Origin: Salvator merianae
Lineage: Eukaryota; Chordata; Lepidosauria; Squamata; Teiidae
DNA: 64,000 bases
Direction: 5' to 3'
NCBI GenBank assembly: GCA_003586115.2
Contig: QVOM02000034.1
Location: 130,049,936-130,113,935 of the forward strand
In this document: positions 57,931-64,000 of the stretch, piece after piece
How positions within the stretch are numbered: the stretch's first letter is position 1
How the letters are laid out: each line of letters opens with the position of its first letter
Notes under the pieces: generated by a model
Seen by the model: only the letters and a program-made list of their open reading frames with translations
Database searches by the model: none
Told to the model about the DNA's origin: nothing
Made by a program: the position numbers and the translations under genes

Positions 57931-60900
57931 TTAGACAGTCAGGTACCCTACATGCTCACTGTGCAGAATAACTGAATAATTATAAAAGTTTCTACAGAAA
58001 TGCAAATATTTCTTTTTTAATGTTACATCACTGATGTGACTGTTGTTCCCAATTTGTCCAATAGATGGAAGCAAATGCTTTCAGAAATGGGAAAAAGAAG
58101 AGCAGCAATGATCAAATGCATAGAATTTATTTACATGATTAACATTTGGGACTTAGAAAAAGTCCAAAAAACCCTGCTGTAATTCAAGTAAAGCTATAAA
58201 GCGGCCAGAATCTACTATCACAGGAGGAAGGCTTGTACTAGTCAGAAGACTATTTATTCTGACTGAAGTTTTTATGGAATAAAACCCATTTCTTCTTTAC
58301 TATGGAGTCACAAAAGCCCAGTAGTATTAAGGAAAATCCTGTATGACCAAACAACAAAGCTGAGATTAGCCTGTTTTCGATTTTTCTATTCATTAGCAAG
58401 AATGCTTTGATCACCTCAAAAAACTAAATGTCGTGTCCATTAAACTCCACGTCAGGTGGGTCTTAGTTGAAGGGATAAATGGCACTTAAATAAAAATGTA
58501 AATCAAATCAGTGTTGGTCGTATTTGTATAATAAAGACAATGCAATCCTGTTTGAGTTTCGGAAATCCATCACAGTAACTGTTTGGTTCAAGAGACAGAA
58601 TGGGCTATTCCACAGGCTGAACTTAATGCCTTTGGCAGAAATACTGCAGCGCAAAGGTTCTTCTGTGTTTCCTTTCTTTTCTTAGATGAACCTTCAAACA
58701 AACGTGCATGAATATTCAAACAAATAAAATTTAGGAAGGGGCAAGACAGCAATTGGTGCCTCACCTTTATTTCCCTGAAGTGCACTTTGATCCACAATGG
58801 ATTTAAGTATTGTCCGAGACAATGATGGATGTAGCACCAGTCTCCATCCTTTTCAATTGCCCTCCCCACCACATATGCCCATGCTATATCTAGCTAATAT
58901 TTTAATCCTTTAAAACAATGCATTTTATTTATATATTAGTTTTAAAAGTTAGTTTTGAATGGAGGACACATGTGAATACTACAAACATTATCTGAAATAA
59001 TGCCTGTCAGAATTGAAACTTGCCATTGCAAAAGTTATCATAAACTTTGTAGGGAGTAAAATGGGGCTTTATGTCTACATAGTACTGCCCAATATGTAAG
59101 TAAACATGCATCTGAAAGAGTTAACGCATCTACCATATTCCTATCTACTTGGTAAGCAGACAAAGCATCAGTCGTGAATAAGCACTAGTCTTTCCAAAAA
59201 TACATAATATTCTCCACAGTTATTATGAAGTGCATTCTTTTCTACAAAAAGCTGCCCAATTATAATGCAATGATCTTGAAATCTCATGGGCTTTAAAGGT
59301 GCATGACTTTATTAAGAAACTCCTTGGAGCATGATCACAGTTTGACAATAACTATTTTTGACCGCTTTGTTTCCCACTGTAAGGAACAGACAAAATGGTT
59401 TGCCTTTACTGTTCAATAATGTGCAATATAGGCAAAAACGGAAGGAACAATGTGACAGAACTCTCTTTCCAACAGGGCAGATCAAACGACATCAAAATAT
59501 GATTTTTCTTTTAATACAGCTGGGAGAAATAGTCAATTCTCTAGTGTAATAATTTTCATTTATAATTAAACCTTTTTGGCATTGTAACTGAGTATTGCTC
59601 ATCCTCTTGGGTTTAAAGGTTGTCCACCACAAAGCAGCAAAGCACCACAAATACATTGGCTATTTTATTATTTGATTTTTTGTTTGTGATAGATAGTATG
59701 ACTGATGCTAACGAAGTACTGTTCATATACATGTGTTCCAAAATCAAACAGCAATTCTAATTTTAACTACTATTGCTATAGTAGATACTACTGTATAGGT
59801 TCAGTACAAACCGCAGGGGTATAAGAGGCTTGCTGTTGAACCAAACCCTGCTAAAATTCAGGGGTTTGGTCTGACAGAGAATCAAATCAGAAGGTTTCAA
59901 TTAATGATTCATTCCATTCAATCCCCCTCTTCCCTTGTTCTGTGGTCTCCCTTCTCCCCCCACTTATGCTAATAGCATTTCCCCTTCTCTTATTATATCC
60001 TTAGTCTTGCTTCACTGTATTTCTGGACTCCTTACCTGAGTCTTCTCCTCTTGTTCCTCACATTCCTGTCAGATGCATGATTCTGCCTGCTCTCTTGCCC
60101 TTCTGGAATGAAGGACTGTGACCAGCAGACCCAGGGAAATACCTCATCCACACTGTGGACTGGTTTGTCGGGAGGCCATGCCTCCAGTGGGATATTGCAT
60201 ATGCATAAACAGAGCGAGCCCTGGCAAGAAAATGGCATGGCATCTGCTCCAATGGGAAAACACTTTGAAGTGGTCTCCCACAGGTTCTCTGGAGGTAGAA
60301 CGATCCAGATTCTCAGGTGTGGATGGCATTGGGTGACTAGATCAGCCTGACACTATTTTGCTGAGCTCCCAGAAACAGCCCTATAAGTGGATTGCTTCTC
60401 GGCATCTGGCTAAAATAGCCCTGGCCAGCAACTTTCATCCCTAGCCTCCAATGCTGGGCTGGGCTGCTGCAATGCTGATGGCCCTTTGCCCGCACCACTG
60501 GCTGCTTCTCCAATCTTTGGTCGGACTGCTCAATCCAGCCCATAGTCAGCCCAGCTGGATATCTGGGCTCATTACAAACGGAATCACCCTTTTTCATGCA
60601 CATCCCTACTACTGATAAAAACTCATGCAGTACAACATTTCTCATTTCCATTAGACCACGTACATCTGAAATGTAATTCTCATCAAGGTGGGACACTGAT
60701 TGTGTTGTAATTCATTTCCTACTGGCTCAGGTTTCCATGTTCCATACCCAGAAATAAACAGTGGGCATAAATTGCTGCATCTCTCTCCAGCTCTCTATTT
60801 TTTTTTATTATGTTTACATAATACAGTTGTACTTTTCTCGTACTGGACTTCATTGCTACATAGAAGCACTCCAAAAATATATATATAATAGAGTTCTGAT

Positions 60901-63139
60901 GGCATAGCAAAGCATATCTGGCAAGACCCTCCAAGTGTTCCAAGCACTTGATTCTATAGTGTCAAAGAATGTGGTATTGGCTCAGGGCACTTTCATCCTT
61001 CTGATACAAGAGAAGAGGCTGAACAGATAGTCTGGACATTAATTATGCTTGTCTGAACCCGCACTTTGGACATTAACAGTGCTTTGTCAGCCAAATGCAA
61101 ACTAAAACTTTTTTTTAAAAAAAGAAAAATGTATTTCATCAACAGTTTCACACACTTTTTTTAAACCACCTGAAGGAACAACCATGATCCCACATAGTAT
61201 TGTTGACCTAGCAAGTGTATCACCTGAACTTGGGATAAAACACTCACTCAGAAAGGACAGTTAAAAGAAAAACAGTAAAAAAGAAAGATCAGAACAAACA
61301 ATATTGTTATCTTAGCCACAAACCAAGTTTGAATTATTTTTAGAAGCTGGTATTAAAAAGGGCATCTGATTTTGAGAAAGTGAAGGGATAGCAGATGACT
61401 ATAGTAAATTCGTGTACTGAATTGGCAATCAGGCTTGAAGTGTTAATTAGCAGAAGCAGCTGTCTGCAGCCACAGGTCATCATCTTCAACAGTAATTGGG
61501 CTAAGATCTGCACTCTTGTTGAGTTATTGACTTGGGTTAATAATTTACCACAAGATTTCACTAAAACAGGGAACCAGGAAACTCCTCCAGAAAAACAAAA
61601 ACCGCATGTAATAAAAAGCTACTGATTTCCTCACCTCTTGATCTCACCTCTTGAATTGTTTGACTACAATGCTGCCACCTCATTCCTGGGCTTTTCTAAG
61701 CTTCAGTCTGCCACCTTTCTTCCCTATTGTTTCTATTCATTAATATTCAGGTGATGTAGCACCAAGATGTTGCTTTAGGCAAGCAATTATATCTCAATCT
61801 CCACGAGCAAATTGTAAGAGTTCCCTTAAATTATGTTTGGAAGACTAGAAAAATCAAGACATTGGTATTCCATCCAGAGCCCTCAAGCACTACATGCTTG
61901 CTTCAATTGCAAAAAGGGGACATGTTGCATATGTTTATGTTAATATCTGTTCACATCTGGGGAGAAAATTCTACTGATACTTTTACATGTAATGAAGCAT
62001 CAAAAAGAATGGCAGGAAGTTTAAACGACAGATAAAAAGCTGTTGTGCTTAACACCTGCTACACATTTTCAGTTCAGCTTTAGAACATGACAGGATTTCT
62101 TCATCTCTTTCTTGTCAATTTTGTAGTAGCTTCCCCCCCCCCCATTTCCAGCTTCCTTCCAAAATAGGAAGAAAGTTGTAGTCATATCTGGTAGAGAATG
62201 CTCATTAACAATTCCTTAGATTTCAAGACTGTAGAGAGCACTGAGATTTGCTGCACATATACCTTCCCAAAAAGCATTGTTTAGAAAACCTTCCCTGCCC
62301 CTGAAATATATGTGTAACTATTGGCTTGTGGGCTACCACTCCCTTTTTCAGTAGTGTCTTAGAACATGCTGTTGCACATCAGATTCAGGCGTACTTGGAT
62401 GAAACAAGATTATCTATGTCTAATGAAACAGATTATCTATGCAACCCGGGTTCATACCTGGAACTAAGCTACTTGCTTGTGTCATGACCTATGTCAGGAA
62501 GGGGCAGGGGAATGTTATTCCATTAGTCCTCCTGGATTTCTTGACTGTTTTCAATACTATCAACTATACATTCCTGACTTCACTGCTGTAATTAGGAATT
62601 TCTACTTGTACTCCTTTGCAGTGAATTTTCTTCTACTGACTGGCTAATCTTAGGGGACTGTTGCTCTGACCTGTGGGGCCCACAGGATTCTACTATATCC
62701 CCCACATTTTTCAGTACTTACATAAAACCACGGAGCACGGTAAATTTGATTTTGTCATTGTTATTCATCTCAAGTGATAGGTTTCCACAAATAATTATAT
62801 AAAAAAAGAGAAAGCTATACTGAGCATTAATTTAACAGTAAGTGTAAACTGCCTTCCATAAATTGTACCAGCAGAACCAACAGACCCTCAGCAAGCAATT
62901 GAAAAGGAGTTTACAAAAAAATCAAAGTATTTGAATTATCTGAAAAGTGTAAAGTACAGCTGACAGCTTCTTTATCCTTTTTTTAAAAAGCAGTAAATAA
63001 TATACATACAGCTGCTTCTAATTCACAGAATTTTATTTCTTCTTCACTGTATGAGGGAACTTTATTAGAAATAGATATCATAGTATACACTGTTGTGATA
63101 GAATTTGCTTACTTTGCTGAATTATCTTAGAAGGCAAAC

Positions 63140-63173
63140 AATAAATTTTGTTTACTGCAGCCTGAAACAAGCA

Positions 63174-63225
<52 letters not shown>
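63140..63225 (+). mobile_element. Possible retrocopy 3' end: AATAAA plus poly(A)49
   Basis: AATAAA at 63140-63145 lies 31 bases before 49 uninterrupted A residues (63177-63225), the arrangement of a polyadenylated transcript end. The body upstream was not identified and no target duplication with the sequence after the A tract (TCAATATCTTGCATTATTG) was found. Confidence 0.45.
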
Positions 63226-63228
<3 letters not shown>

Positions 63229-64000
63229 ATATCTTGCATTATTGAAGAACTGATACAAAGCACAACAGCCATGATAAAACATACTTTGTAGGCATGCCAT
63301 TGCAGTTAACTGGGGTTTAGATTACTGTTAAAGTCATGATAACACAGAAAACTAAATTTGGGCAGGGTTATCAAAAAGCTGCTGTAAATTTAAGATAAGC
63401 TAAAAGGCCTATGTCTTACATTAGAGCTTAACATTAATCTTGTATTACTCTAGCTATCCAAGTCAGAAGATCTGCATTCATCCAAGAATATTAAGCTACA
63501 GGGAAATTGCTATAACCTTGATGATCAGTTTCTCAGACCTGAAGGCCAAGATTTTCACTGCACACATTGTGAAGACATATCTTTCTTCTTAAGCTATCCT
63601 TTGATTGAAGGTAAAGAGAATAAAACAGAAAAAAGAAGAAAAAACAGTTGCGAGTTTCACGGTTCTAGTGCTAAACTTACTTCCACTTTTACTTTTATGG
63701 GTTGTGAAGAAGTTCTGCTAGCATTCCATCTGCTAAACCAGATGACTGGACAGGGAGCTGGTTCATTCATGAAACATATCTTATTTTCTGTTTTATCAAA
63801 AATTAACAGAACGCTAGTGTATCACTTCCAATTCATTTTTTTTCATGATGGAACCAGGATATAATTACCAGGAACTCTCATCTTCATGTTATATCTGAAC
63901 TAGGATTCATGGTTCAATGTCACCAAGCCACCAACCACAAACTATAGCTTCAGAATGGCATGTTGACTGCAGTTTATTAGGAAGAAAAACACAGCCCTTG

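Larger units (their letters stand above)
56553..64000. other. XPR1 upstream intron (at least 7.4 kb)
   Basis: The expected next XPR1 exon (encoding the HLVNAGKYSTTFF region) was looked for on the minus strand and not found. Content noted: a GC-rich block (57430-57930), a minus frame ending at a GTGAGG donor (58760-58872), a second GC-richer stretch (60060-60620) and a 49-A tract (63177-63225). The rest shows nothing recognisable. Confidence 0.6.

Noticed and set aside
1..64000. CRISPR arrays, prokaryotic operons or defence islands
   Set aside because: Sequence is vertebrate chromosomal DNA; no regularly spaced repeats or bacterial gene organisation are present.

Overview
This is a 64 kb piece of vertebrate nuclear DNA. 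It has GT-AG introns, split codons, a 13-bp target-site duplication around a LINE, and CR1, L2-like, L1-like and R4-like retroelements with tRNA- and 5S-derived SINEs. That repeat mix, including a Ty1/copia remnant, points to a non-avian reptile, most likely a squamate. The species cannot be named from the sequence alone.

Two protein-coding genes are recognised, both on the minus strand. On the right (46.4 kb to beyond the window end) are the last four coding exons of XPR1, the phosphate exporter with SPX and EXS domains. On the left (28.1 kb down to at least 5.8 kb) is the KIAA1614 orthologue. Six coding exons could be chained by splice sites and reading phase into about 1044 codons. A probable non-coding first exon and promoter lie near 28.87-29.0 kb. 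The terminal KIAA1614 exon is unresolved. XPR1 followed by KIAA1614 on the same strand is, as I recall it, the order in human 1q25, so this is a conserved syntenic block and not a new gene cluster.

Layout: 0-5.8 kb, 3' end of KIAA1614, unresolved. 5.8-28.1 kb, KIAA1614 exons separated by repeat-rich introns: a SINE split by an L2-like LINE at 6.2-7.0, an old L2-like LINE interrupted by a young CR1 at 16.0-18.4, an 85-base assembly gap with a G-rich minisatellite at 20.4-20.8, and a foldback element at 21.8-22.3. 28.1-29.2 kb, 5' end and promoter of KIAA1614 with an RFX X-box. 29.2-45.6 kb, intergenic: CR1, SINEs, a degraded copia pol with a palindromic MITE inside it, and a 5S rRNA-like SINE. 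45.6-46.4 kb, probable XPR1 3' UTR. 46.4-64 kb, XPR1 exons and introns, with a full-length ORF1-only L1-like insertion, an R4-like LINE, an unexplained GC-rich block and a 49-A tract preceded by a polyadenylation signal.

The two genes are not known to act together. No operon-like, CRISPR or defence system is present and I found no undescribed biological system. The points most worth checking are the nested copia/MITE, the ORF1-only L1-like element, two identical X-box motifs 25.7 kb apart, and the unresolved KIAA1614 terminus.
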